Assembly: GCA_902562425.1 (NCBI GenBank)
Contig: CACETF010000016.1
Location: forward strand, 1 to 51,223
Reading direction: 5' to 3'
Length of the DNA: 51,223 nucleotides
Origin: Porticoccaceae bacterium
GTDB lineage: Bacteria > Pseudomonadota > Gammaproteobacteria > Pseudomonadales > Porticoccaceae
Of the stretch, positions 1-8,832 are shown in pieces. Every line of letters begins with the position of its first letter. Within the stretch, counting starts at the first letter, position 1. The notes under the pieces were generated by a model that had not been told where the DNA came from, made no database searches, and saw only the letters and a program-made list of their open reading frames with translations. The position numbers and the translations under genes were made by a program.

Positions 1-3000
1 GGTGGATACTGGGATATGGACGCCGCGAATAATGAGACCTGGTGGTCGGTTTTGGTTACCGCTGGAGGAAATCCTACACCCCTTGAGGATTCTGGTCTCG
101 AGGCCGGGAAAATCTATAAGGTAATGCAGGACAGTAAGATTTTCTCAACAAAAGACGGCTTTGAGGCCAAAGTTGGAGGTATGAAGGTAGAGTTTTTCAA
201 AGCCAATGCGGACGGAACAGGTTTTGATTTAGCTAGCGATACTGGTGATATGCGGCCTGCAGTCATAGATGGGGGGACTGCCTGGGCTACCTATGAATTC
301 GAGTATGAAATTCCCTCAGATGTTACCCACATAAAGTTTGTCCCACTCTGGGGAAATGATAACCACATCGGTGTAGATAATATCGTCATCGGTACCGACG
401 GAAGATTGCCTCCTCCCAAAATAGTGGGATCCGATGCAGACGGTATGATAGAGCGTTTTAACAATGGTGATACGAAGATTCAAAACACTGATAGTTGGAA
501 TGTTCAAGTTGGAGAGTGGTACGGCGGTGGAACTGCTTATATAGGATTCTTCCAGCTTCCTGATCTTGGACAGACCGCTGATCCATTTACGAATAGTGAG
601 TTAGGTGTTCGTCTTCATGAGATGGGAAATCCCAGTTGGGGTGCTGATCTCTCTGTAGTTCGTGTATCGGATAACACGGATATTCTTCATGAGACTGACT
701 ACGATCTTGAGTCCACTTTGATTCAAAGCAGTTTTATTTCTACTGCTGTTCGAGACGCCATAGACTCGGAAGAGCCAGATCATAATATATACACCTCTGC
801 TGCGGCTAACGTTACGCTTACCGCCGAGTTGAATAAAGCATATGACGGTGGTGCAGGTGTTGGCAAATATGTGGTTATGAGGATTGCCAAGTCTGGAGAC
901 CTCCCAACCAGCGAATCGTTCAAAATTATCTCACGTAATGCTGGAGAGGCTAAATGGTGGCCAACAATCTATTACAACGCGGATCCTATGCCGGGGGATG
1001 ATACTCGGACAACTCTAGCATCCGTGCAAGCAGATACTACCACTGGGGGAACTGTTTCTGGGGTCCCCGTAGCAGAGACGGCAGCTGTTACCTTCCAGGT
1101 TGATATGTCAGCAGTTACTACCCACCCTGATGGTGTGTATATTGCGGGCGGTTATTTTGGTCAGGATGGAGTTGCCATGAGTGATAATGGCAGTGATGTA
1201 TGGTCGGTAACCGTAGATTTGCCTCAGAATGCGCAGTACCTATATAAGTTCCGCAACCAGCCCTCATTCGGTACTTGGGATGGATTTGAAGATGCTGACA
1301 GTATTGCCGCTGGCGGCTGTAACATGGGTCAATACAACGATCGCTTCGTAGATGTTGCTGAGGCGGATATCGTATTACCTGTTGTAGCTTATGGTAGCTG
1401 TAGTGCACCGAGCACGGATGGTGGTGATACCTCTACTCCAGCGGACACAACTGCGCCAGTGATCACGTTGATTGGTGATGCGACTGTGTCGGTTGAACAG
1501 GGATCCACCTACACAGATGCGGGTGCGACAGCGGACACTGGTGAGACGGTTACAATTGACGCGTCCGCAGTTGACACTTCGACCATCGGTAGTTATACGG
1601 TGACCTTTAATGTCAGTGACGAGGCCATGAATGCGGCGGAGGAGAAGACAAGGACCGTAAATGTGGTCGCCGTCCCTGTGGGTACTGTTTCAATAACGAA
1701 AGTTATCGAGACAAATTGTACAAGTCCGTTCATAAAGGTAGTTGAGCTTTATGTTGGGGGAACGGTGGACTTTAGCGATCCAAATACTGTTTCTGTCGGC
1801 TATATGTTGAATGGTGCCGCATTTGCGGATCGTCAAGACTACTTTGATGAAATCCGGGCGCTCGGCAAGGTGACTGACCGCTACGTTTATCTCGTCAGAG
1901 ATCTTGCTATGACGCAGGCGGACTTCCCGAGCACTACGCTCACGGAGGGTGAGAATGCCGTTACAGTAACAGCCTCAACGAATGGTGACGACGGCTATCA
2001 GGTTGTTATGAATGGGGTCGTTGTAAGCCAGTTTGGCGCTGATGGGCAGGACGCTGATGATAGTATTGGTACTTCAGCCGACTGGGCGCATAACGACACG
2101 TATTTTGAGCGTAAGCCTGGAAGTGTCGATGACGGTACCTTTAATATTGATCATTGGAACAGTCAGCCAGAGGATTACCTGGATGACTTTGGCGTTTGTG
2201 CGAGAAGCACCAGTGATCCAAAAACCGAAACACTGGAAACAGTCATAACTCTCGGCAACTACACTGGAGGTAGTACTGATGGTGGTACTGACAGTGGTTC
2301 GGATGGTGGTGCTGTAGCTGAGGTGTTTCCTTACCGGGTGAACATGGATTTTGATGATGTGAGTGGTCCGAGTACTCAGTGGGTTCTTGAGGGTGATGGT
2401 TCTGCGTGTTCCTCTTTCCCGACTGAGGGTGGTAATACGGGCGGATATTGGTCCTGTAATTCTGATGGTGACAATGGTGGTGCTTCTGGATGGGTATTAA
2501 TTTCCCAGAGTCCTGCAGAGCTATCGACGCTTGGTTTATCGGCTGGATATATTTACAACGTAACAATGGACAGCAAGATATTCTCAACTGCTGCTGGTCA
2601 ATCTGCAGGTGTTGTTGGTTTGAAAGTGGAGATTTATAACGAAGATGTAGGTCTTACTTACAATGACAGATTGACTGATACGGGAGATATGAGAGTTGCA
2701 GTGGTAGGTGATGGTTCTGCCTGGTCTAACTACAGCTTTCAATACACGATTCCAGCATCGGTGTCTAAGGATGGAGTAGATAGAGTCCCGACGCATGTTA
2801 AGTACGTAGTGCTTTGGAATGACCATAACCACATTGGTGTAGATAATATTGTGATTGATGCGACTGGAACGGAGCCGGCGGTATTAGCGGTTCCAACTGA
2901 GTCTGCGGCAGCACCAACAGCGGATGCGAGTAGTGTATTGTCAATATTTAGCGATACTTACACTAGCATCGATGGTGCAAACTTTAATCCAAACTGGAAT

Positions 3001-4137
3001 CAAGCGACGGTACAATCTACTGAGACACTTGCTGATGGTGGGAACGTATTGAAGTATGAGAGTCTGAACTATCAGGGCATGGAGTTTACTGCCCAGGATG
3101 TGTCTGGATACACGCACGTTCATCTTGATTTTTGGACGCCGAATGCTACAACGCTACGTTTTTCATTGATTGAATCAGCTGGTGGTGAGTATCCATTTGA
3201 GTTAACTGTAACGAATGAGGAGTGGGTAAGTGTTGATATTCCTCTGTCTCACTACACAACGGGCAACTCCAGTCTGGACTTGACTGACGTCTTTCAATTC
3301 AAGACTGATGCAGATCCTGATGGCGGATCACCTACTGTATACCTCGACAATATTTACTTCCATGGAACAGTAAGTACTGAGCCGACGAGTGCTATAACGG
3401 TATTGCCTGATGTGGTTTATGATGCAGCTTTGCCGAACCGTGTGAAAGAAGGGGTTACGGTGAAGGGGTATGTTGATGCTGGTGGGCTTAGGTGGGTTAG
3501 GCCGCCAATTTCTGGTGAGGCTCCGGGAGCTACTTATGGTACTGGTGGTGGTTCAGATACTGAAAATATTGGCACCTTGTCTTTCCGCAAGATGAGAATC
3601 AAGTTAGCGGTAGCACTTCCTGCTAGGTTTGCGCTTGATACTACTGGACAGACTTACACTCATACTGGAAATTGGACGGCAACAGAGGATGCGCATACTT
3701 ACTGTGCGTCGCTGAATGGGCGTCTTGCTACCGCAGCGGAAGTGAAAGCTAATCTGGTTCCACATCTTGCTGCTGGTACGTGGGATGCGACGTTTGGATG
3801 GCCGAGACACCGATTTGATCATTACTGGACTGGAACTGGTGCTAGGGCATATGCAATAGAATTGTGGCCTGGTTGGACGCAGGGTTCTACTGTTGCGGAC
3901 GCTGTGGCAGCGGGATATGAAGGCTTTGAGGGAAATAAACGCGTTTATGCTGCTGATGCGGCCCAGGTTACTGGGGGTGTTCTTGTTGAAGGAGAGCCAT
4001 CAGATTATGTAAGACTTGCGACGACTAACTATGCAGGTGCAACCGACACAGAAACTGTGGTAAATGATCTTGATGATGTATTTGCACCAGAAAACTGGGC
4101 GAATTATTATCCATTGTGTGTAGCACCACTAGAATGA
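1..4137 (+). CDS. Large secreted multi-domain carbohydrate-binding/lectin-like protein, 5' end cut by window
   Basis: The reading frame is open from base 1: codons before the first ATG (base 16) encode GGYWD, which matches GGYW at 2440-2451 in an internal repeat, so the start lies outside. About 1378 residues are visible. Modules in order: repeat 1 (to ~nt 400); a beta-rich module (~430-1000); a starch-binding/CBM-like module starting VTFQVDMSAV (~1087-1410); an Ig-like DUF5011-type module (~1440-1670); a lamin-tail-like module (~1680-2200); a Gly/Ser/Asp linker (~2265-2315); repeat 2 (~2320-2870); a second CBM-like module ending VYLDNIYFHG (~2910-3370); and a C-terminal C-type-lectin/intimin-like module with CASLNGRLATAAEV (~3640-4134). 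Repeats 1 and 2 share DSKIFST, DTGDMR and NHIGVDNIVI. No catalytic motif is visible, so an enzyme could only lie in the missing N-terminus. Placement beside a laminarin locus suggests glucan binding, which is inference. Confidence 0.8.
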   Translation, partial: GGYWDMDAANNETWWSVLVTAGGNPTPLEDSGLEAGKIYKVMQDSKIFSTKDGFEAKVGGMKVEFFKANADGTGFDLASDTGDMRPAVIDGGTAWATYEFEYEIPSDVTHIKFVPLWGNDNHIGVDNIVIGTDGRLPPPKIVGSDADGMIERFNNGDTKIQNTDSWNVQVGEWYGGGTAYIGFFQLPDLGQTADPFTNSELGVRLHEMGNPSWGADLSVVRVSDNTDILHETDYDLESTLIQSSFISTAVRDAIDSEEPDHNIYTSAAANVTLTAELNKAYDGGAGVGKYVVMRIAKSGDLPTSESFKIISRNAGEAKWWPTIYYNADPMPGDDTRTTLASVQADTTTGGTVSGVPVAETAAVTFQVDMSAVTTHPDGVYIAGGYFGQDGVAMSDNGSDVWSVTVDLPQNAQYLYKFRNQPSFGTWDGFEDADSIAAGGCNMGQYNDRFVDVAEADIVLPVVAYGSCSAPSTDGGDTSTPADTTAPVITLIGDATVSVEQGSTYTDAGATADTGETVTIDASAVDTSTIGSYTVTFNVSDEAMNAAEEKTRTVNVVAVPVGTVSITKVIETNCTSPFIKVVELYVGGTVDFSDPNTVSVGYMLNGAAFADRQDYFDEIRALGKVTDRYVYLVRDLAMTQADFPSTTLTEGENAVTVTASTNGDDGYQVVMNGVVVSQFGADGQDADDSIGTSADWAHNDTYFERKPGSVDDGTFNIDHWNSQPEDYLDDFGVCARSTSDPKTETLETVITLGNYTGGSTDGGTDSGSDGGAVAEVFPYRVNMDFDDVSGPSTQWVLEGDGSACSSFPTEGGNTGGYWSCNSDGDNGGASGWVLISQSPAELSTLGLSAGYIYNVTMDSKIFSTAAGQSAGVVGLKVEIYNEDVGLTYNDRLTDTGDMRVAVVGDGSAWSNYSFQYTIPASVSKDGVDRVPTHVKYVVLWNDHNHIGVDNIVIDATGTEPAVLAVPTESAAAPTADASSVLSIFSDTYTSIDGANFNPNWNQATVQSTETLADGGNVLKYESLNYQGMEFTAQDVSGYTHVHLDFWTPNATTLRFSLIESAGGEYPFELTVTNEEWVSVDIPLSHYTTGNSSLDLTDVFQFKTDADPDGGSPTVYLDNIYFHGTVSTEPTSAITVLPDVVYDAALPNRVKEGVTVKGYVDAGGLRWVRPPISGEAPGATYGTGGGSDTENIGTLSFRKMRIKLAVALPARFALDTTGQTYTHTGNWTATEDAHTYCASLNGRLATAAEVKANLVPHLAAGTWDATFGWPRHRFDHYWTGTGARAYAIELWPGWTQGSTVADAVAAGYEGFEGNKRVYAADAAQVTGGVLVEGEPSDYVRLATTNYAGATDTETVVNDLDDVFAPENWANYYPLCVAPLE

Positions 4138-4447
4138 GGTTGGTTCCAGGAGGATAGCCCGCTTTTTGCCGGTTGGGAGTATAGGTGTTTTCTGAAAAAC
4201 AATGAACCCGCCGGCAGCGGATTTCGGCTTCAGGCCTGAGGCCTTAGTCGAAATGCTGAACGTGTGATTCACCAGTTGTGGATGCTCCGACATTACTCTC
4301 CGCAAAGATATGGGCAATCTGCGTAGGACTGGCAAGTTTTTTCTGTCCGTTAAACATAAGGACAGGCTACTAGCGAGGGCCATATTGCTTGGCCCTCTTT
4401 GGTTTTAGGAATGTATACAATCAGCCAATAAAAAGTTAATTAGAATT
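4138..4447. other. Intergenic region between modular protein and oxygenase
   Basis: This stretch of 310 bases has no convincing gene. It contains an imperfect palindrome with ATTTCG at 4221-4226 matched by CGAAAT at 4249-4254, a 6-bp inverted repeat CTGTCC (4343-4348) / GGACAG (4360-4365), and the terminator described separately. An open frame on the minus strand here has no recognisable protein features. Confidence 0.6.
4375..4404 (+). terminator. Rho-independent terminator downstream of the modular protein
   Basis: A perfect 8-bp stem, GAGGGCCA (4375-4382) and TGGCCCTC (4390-4397), closes a 7-base loop and is followed by TTTGGTTTT. It should end transcription of the large modular gene before the oxygenase gene. 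Confidence 0.8.
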
Positions 4448-5473
4448 ATGCAAACAATACAAGTTCGGCATGATGTTAGTTTTAAGCAATTTCATGATGA
4501 TATCGTTATGGAGGCTCAACCGGTTGTACTAAAAGGTATAGTAAAGGAGTGGCCTGCTGTTGTGAGGGCTTGTCAGTCGTCAAAATCTCTGTCTGAGTAC
4601 CTAACGCCGATGTGTAACGATCAATCTGTGATGGTGTTGGTCGCCAACCGGTCTGAGGGCGGCAGGTTCTTTTATACAGATGACTTGCAGGGTCTAAATT
4701 TTCAGAGAGCAAGCTCTGATTTACCGGCCGCCATTGAGCGTTTACTTAACCTTCGGGACTCGTCAAGTTCTCCCTCTTTGTCGATTCAGGCCATTTCTGT
4801 GAGGAATGTCTGCCCTGCCTTTGAGGATGAAAATCTTCAGGTTCTTCTTGGTGATGTCGCACCGACTCTCTGGATTGGGAACCAAGGAAGTGTGGCAACT
4901 CACTTTGATATCCATAATAACCTTGCTTGTGTTGTCGGCGGACGTCGGCATTTTAGTCTATTTCCACCAAACCAAGTCAATAATATTTATCCTGGACCTG
5001 CTCTCTTCACGCCTGCGGGAGTACCAGTAAGCATGGTAGATATTGCAAACCCCGATTTTGAAAAATTCCCACGCTTTCGAGACGCTCTTCAGAATTCTCA
5101 AGAGGCTGTGCTAGAACCGGGAGACGCAATTTATATTCCATCGCTGTGGTGGCACGGGGTAAGATCTCTTGCACCTTTTAACATGCTTGTCAATTATTGG
5201 TGGGGAGGAATGTCCGGTAGCCGAGTATCGCCTTATGAGAGCTTGCTGCATAGTATGATGAGTATTAAGAAACTTGACGTTGAAATTCGACATGCATGGA
5301 AAGTGTTCTTCGATTATTATGTATTTGGGACTAATGCTGATACTCATCTGCCGACAAATCTTGAAGATGTTGTATCCACTATGAGCCTTGAGCAGACCAG
5401 ACATCTTATGCAAATGCTCTCCAACCGTCTTCTTAACGCCAAAAAAAGTGTAAAAACAGAAGACAGGGAATGA
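4448..5473 (+). CDS. Cupin-like / JmjC-type Fe(II)/2-oxoglutarate oxygenase (copy 1)
   Basis: A 341-residue protein of the cupin_8/JmjC-like family. The metal-binding facial triad is visible: HFD gives His152 and Asp154, and WWHGV gives His236, set in the typical LFPP...N-Y-GP and GDAIYIPS frame. Members of the family hydroxylate proteins or small molecules using O2 and 2-oxoglutarate; the substrate here is unknown. It is a clear paralogue of the gene at 7003-8013 (shared FDxxNNxAC, LFPPxQxNN, FTPAGxPVSMV). It ends 13 bases before the convergent halogenase gene. The ATG at 4448 has no strong ribosome binding site. Genes of this kind recur next to TonB receptors and tryptophan-halogenase-like genes in marine and plant-associated proteobacteria, so I read it as part of that accessory set. 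Confidence 0.8.
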   Translation: MQTIQVRHDVSFKQFHDDIVMEAQPVVLKGIVKEWPAVVRACQSSKSLSEYLTPMCNDQSVMVLVANRSEGGRFFYTDDLQGLNFQRASSDLPAAIERLLNLRDSSSSPSLSIQAISVRNVCPAFEDENLQVLLGDVAPTLWIGNQGSVATHFDIHNNLACVVGGRRHFSLFPPNQVNNIYPGPALFTPAGVPVSMVDIANPDFEKFPRFRDALQNSQEAVLEPGDAIYIPSLWWHGVRSLAPFNMLVNYWWGGMSGSRVSPYESLLHSMMSIKKLDVEIRHAWKVFFDYYVFGTNADTHLPTNLEDVVSTMSLEQTRHLMQMLSNRLLNAKKSVKTEDRE

Positions 5474-5486
5474 CCGAAAGATTGAG

Positions 5487-6977
5487 TCAGACTATTGCTT
5501 TGCAATAGCTGTCGATAAATTGCTTGTGTTTTGGGAGTTGTGTGACACGATGAGTTGCTCGACCCTCGATATCTTGCAAGAAAGAGGATAGGTCAGCGTC
5601 TGCCATCATATTAACAATTGGATGGTAGTGGGCAGGCATCAAGCCCTGTCCCAGCATAACCTGTGCCCACGAGTTCTCTGCAAATAGGTCGCGATCTTTT
5701 TGAAAAATTCGTCCTGATTCTCGGAATAAATCAAGCTTATGACGGAGAGTTTCCGGTATTGCCATAGACCTACAGTGATTCCAAAAGCTAGTATCGGTTC
5801 TTTCAGTCAAGTGGTAATGAAGCACGATAAAGTCACGAATAAAGAGGAACTCCTCAGTCATTTGAAAATTGAATTCATCTCTATCAGCTGCTGTTATTCC
5901 CTCCCGTGGAAACATCTGTAGTAGCCTTATGATGCCCTTCTGGACCATATGAATACTTGTTGACTCCAGCGGTTCTACAAAGCCGGCGGCCAATCCCAAT
6001 GCGATACAGTTTTTATTCCAGTGCAGTTTTCTTTGTCCGGTGCGGAACTTTATTAAGCGGGGCTTGGTGAGTAGGCTACCATCTACATTTGATAGAAGAA
6101 GAGATTCTGCTTGTGTGTCTGAGATGTATCGGCTGCAATACACCAAGCCATTACCCACCCTCGACTGAAGTGGTATTCTCCACTGCCACCCCGCACCTCT
6201 GGCGATTGCGCGCGTGTAGGGCACTGGTTCTGATGTAGATGCTGTTTGTACGGCAACCGCCCGATTGCATGGCAACCATTCAGACCAATCGTCAAATTTC
6301 GTATTTAACACTTTTTCGATGATGAGACCCGCGAAGCCACTGCAGTCTATGAACAGATCGCCTTCTATCTGTTCGCCTGATTGAAGATCTAATGCAGATA
6401 TGAAACCTGTAGTTTCATCGGTTGTAACATTGATAATCTTACCTTCAATTCTCTTGACATTATTTTCCTCTGCTATTTTCCTCATGAATTTGGCGTAAAG
6501 CCCAGCATCAAAGTGATAGGCATAGTTGAGTTTCTCGTTATCTACCGATACTGCGAAGCGATCTGACTTGGCTGCCATTAGTTCTGTACAATAATTTCCG
6601 AAGTCGCCACTTAATCCAAGCTTTTTACCCTTAAGCCAGAAATGATGGAACCCTGCAGCCCAGCATCCTTTTCCTGTTAATCCGAAAGAATGAATATATT
6701 TTTCGTTTAGTGCCCTCCAATTTTCGAACGAGATTCCTAGTTTGAAGGATCCATTAACGGCCGACATAAATTCTTGTTCATTTATCTTTAGCAGATGATG
6801 CAAAACCAACATTGTGGGGATTGTTGCCTCGCCCACTCCAATAGTACCGATCTCATCTGACTCGATCAAAGTTACCTGCAGATTGTCTCCAAGTAATTTT
6901 GAGATTGATGCGGCTGCCAGCCAACCAGCGGTCCCTCCCCCAACAATAACAATGTTTTCAACAGAGGTCTTATTCAC
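5487..6977 (-). CDS. Flavin-dependent tryptophan-halogenase family protein (copy 1)
   Basis: A 496-residue FAD enzyme of the tryptophan halogenase family. It has the N-terminal dinucleotide motif GGGTAGW (13-19), GVGEATIP (47-54), Lys79 in SFKLG at the position of the catalytic lysine in PrnA/RebH, the halogenase signature WQWRIP (264-269) and FVEPLEST (333-340). With these intact it could form hypohalous acid from FADH2, O2 and halide and pass it to Lys79. Relatives linked to TonB receptors (BrvH, Xanthomonas enzymes) are reported to brominate indoles, but the native substrate is not known. No flavin reductase partner lies in the window. The start is GTG with GAGG five bases upstream. It heads toward JmjC copy 1 and follows JmjC copy 2 in the same direction with a short gap. 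Confidence 0.88.
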   Translation of the reverse strand: MNKTSVENIVIVGGGTAGWLAAASISKLLGDNLQVTLIESDEIGTIGVGEATIPTMLVLHHLLKINEQEFMSAVNGSFKLGISFENWRALNEKYIHSFGLTGKGCWAAGFHHFWLKGKKLGLSGDFGNYCTELMAAKSDRFAVSVDNEKLNYAYHFDAGLYAKFMRKIAEENNVKRIEGKIINVTTDETTGFISALDLQSGEQIEGDLFIDCSGFAGLIIEKVLNTKFDDWSEWLPCNRAVAVQTASTSEPVPYTRAIARGAGWQWRIPLQSRVGNGLVYCSRYISDTQAESLLLSNVDGSLLTKPRLIKFRTGQRKLHWNKNCIALGLAAGFVEPLESTSIHMVQKGIIRLLQMFPREGITAADRDEFNFQMTEEFLFIRDFIVLHYHLTERTDTSFWNHCRSMAIPETLRHKLDLFRESGRIFQKDRDLFAENSWAQVMLGQGLMPAHYHPIVNMMADADLSSFLQDIEGRATHRVTQLPKHKQFIDSYCKAIV

Positions 6978-7002
6978 TTGGACCTCATACTTTTAAAAAG
7001 TG

Positions 7003-8013
7003 TCATGTTAAGTACCTTGACAGATTTGTTCTTAAATTTTTTGCTGCTTCAGCATCAATCGGATTTAAAATGCCTCTTGCGTTTTGGGGAATATGACTAA
7101 ACTTGTCGTCTGTTGCCTCAAAAACATAATGGTTAAATAAGTCCCGCCATATTGCTCGTTGCTCCGTCGGTAAATCTCTGAGTGCTAATATGGCATGTTG
7201 TAAGGCGCCCAATGGTGGACCAAGATATTCTGGAGAATTCCTCCACCAGTAATTTACGAGAATATTAAATGGATCCATTGCTTCAACATGATGCCACCAC
7301 ATGCTTGGAATATATATAGCATCACCGGGGTTAAGTTGGGCTGATTGCGCATTATCTAAGGCCGTTTGAAACTTTGGGAAGGCACTAAAATCCGGATCAG
7401 CAAAATTAACCATACTAACGGGTTGACCAGCTGGGGTAAAATCCAAAGGCCCGATGTATAAGTTGTTTATTTGCTCCGGCGGAAAGAGGATAAATTCCCG
7501 CTTTCCAGCAACAGCACAAGCTATGTTGTTTGCAAAGTCGAAGTGGGCGGCTATTCGACTTTGGTTGCCAAACCATATACTTACTAGTGGTTTTTGTTGA
7601 TCAAGATTCAGATCATTTTCTGTTCGAAATTCTGGAAGCCAATGGTCAATGTTCGTTGATGACACATAAAGCGTCTGAGGTTTTTCGATGAAACGGTTGT
7701 TCAAAATCCTTTTTAGCGCGTCGCCCAAAGACATCTTTACAGTATTGTAATTAAATCCGGTCATGTCGCTGTTGTAAAAGACTCTACCAAATTCTTCGTT
7801 CGAACCTACGCAGGCAGTGACTGGTCGATTAGCATCAAAATTTAAGAGATACCTCGTAACCTGATCCGCCCCTTGTTCATTTTCCCGAACCGAGGGCCAT
7901 TGAGTAACGAGACCCCTCAGAATCATGGGCTTTTTACATTGTATTAAGTCGTCCGGAATTTCGCTTGCCGTTGCTCCCTCGAATTCTTCAACATGTTGGA
8001 TTATCTTCAGCAC
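7003..8013 (-). CDS. Cupin-like / JmjC-type Fe(II)/2-oxoglutarate oxygenase (copy 2)
   Basis: A 336-residue paralogue of the oxygenase at 4448-5473. The triad is His157 and Asp159 (AHFDF) with His241 (WWHHV), and LFPPEQINN and GDAIYIPSMWW are conserved. It should bind Fe(II) and 2-oxoglutarate; the substrate cannot be named. It starts with GTG, with a weak GAGA element upstream. It lies between SapC (43 bases upstream) and halogenase copy 1 (25 bases downstream) on the same strand, so halogenase 2 - SapC - oxygenase 2 - halogenase 1 probably form one transcription unit. Confidence 0.8.
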   Translation of the reverse strand: MLKIIQHVEEFEGATASEIPDDLIQCKKPMILRGLVTQWPSVRENEQGADQVTRYLLNFDANRPVTACVGSNEEFGRVFYNSDMTGFNYNTVKMSLGDALKRILNNRFIEKPQTLYVSSTNIDHWLPEFRTENDLNLDQQKPLVSIWFGNQSRIAAHFDFANNIACAVAGKREFILFPPEQINNLYIGPLDFTPAGQPVSMVNFADPDFSAFPKFQTALDNAQSAQLNPGDAIYIPSMWWHHVEAMDPFNILVNYWWRNSPEYLGPPLGALQHAILALRDLPTEQRAIWRDLFNHYVFEATDDKFSHIPQNARGILNPIDAEAAKNLRTNLSRYLT

Positions 8014-8056
8014 TTATTCAATTCTCGGCTAGGGCTATTAGTAATTAGGTGAGATT

Positions 8057-8785
8057 TTATTTATCATCTGGTGTAAGAAGCAAATTTTTCTTTTCAACCA
8101 AAGTTCCAATTCTAGAATAAGATGCGAGACACATATATATCGATTGTAAAAAGTTTTTACTGTGGAGTGATGACAATGCTTCCCCATCTAATTTGTTAAG
8201 TGTATCTTCGTTTATAGCGTAAAACCCTGTAAGTTTGCGCTTTGACCCATCCACTAACCCGACTTCGATGTTGCAAGTTTCCATTAGTTGGTAATCAGTC
8301 AGGGCCTCAACTAACTGCTTGTTATGATCATGTCCTGAGTGGATAGCCTCAAGCCTCTTTACTACATTAAGCAGGTACTCACTGGGTTCCCCAGAGTCTT
8401 CGAATAACCGCATTCCTGTTGTTTCACTTATTCTAGGACTATCCATATCAATCGAGACTACTGGCTTTTCTTTGTTCCCCTGAGAGGATTGAAAACTGAT
8501 AAAGAAGGGAGACCGTTCCATCATGATCGGAACGTAGTTAGCCCCCCAGCCGTCATCTTGTAGAAATAAATTCTCATTTTGCTCTAACCCAAGTAACGCA
8601 GTTGCATAAAATGATCCGTCGTCCGGATCTTTGGCAAAGAAAATAGGGAAATGATGTTGGATAGCTCGGAATTCTGGAGGAAACACCATTATATGCATTA
8701 ATCCGTCGCCGAGCGCGTAGCTCTTCTCGGTGATGATACGGTAATTTCGATGCTCGGCGCTTGTAACAAGCTTGTAGTTGGCCAT
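8057..8785 (-). CDS. SapC family protein
   Basis: A 242-residue protein matching the SapC family (PF07277): an N-terminal SxEHxxxRI-type segment, then MVFPPEF, FPIFFAKD and the Leu-Gly-Leu core. The family is named after a Campylobacter surface-layer locus gene but has no established biochemical function. There is no signal peptide or membrane segment, so it is probably cytoplasmic. SapC genes repeatedly occur with TonB receptors, tryptophan-halogenase-like genes and cupin-like oxygenases, as here. The start is ATG, preceded by AGGGAG and GGAGG. It lies 47 bases after halogenase copy 2. Confidence 0.85.
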   Translation of the reverse strand: MANYKLVTSAEHRNYRIITEKSYALGDGLMHIMVFPPEFRAIQHHFPIFFAKDPDDGSFYATALLGLEQNENLFLQDDGWGANYVPIMMERSPFFISFQSSQGNKEKPVVSIDMDSPRISETTGMRLFEDSGEPSEYLLNVVKRLEAIHSGHDHNKQLVEALTDYQLMETCNIEVGLVDGSKRKLTGFYAINEDTLNKLDGEALSSLHSKNFLQSIYMCLASYSRIGTLVEKKNLLLTPDDK

Positions 8786-8832
8786 CCTCCTACTCCCTGC
8801 GTAGGGTGGAGTGTGAAAACTCTTTGCCGCTG

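Noticed and set aside
2243..2587. Open frame of 114 codons antisense to the modular protein
   Set aside because: Its His/Gln-rich composition is a by-product of the Gly/Asp/Ser/Thr-rich linker and repeat on the other strand.
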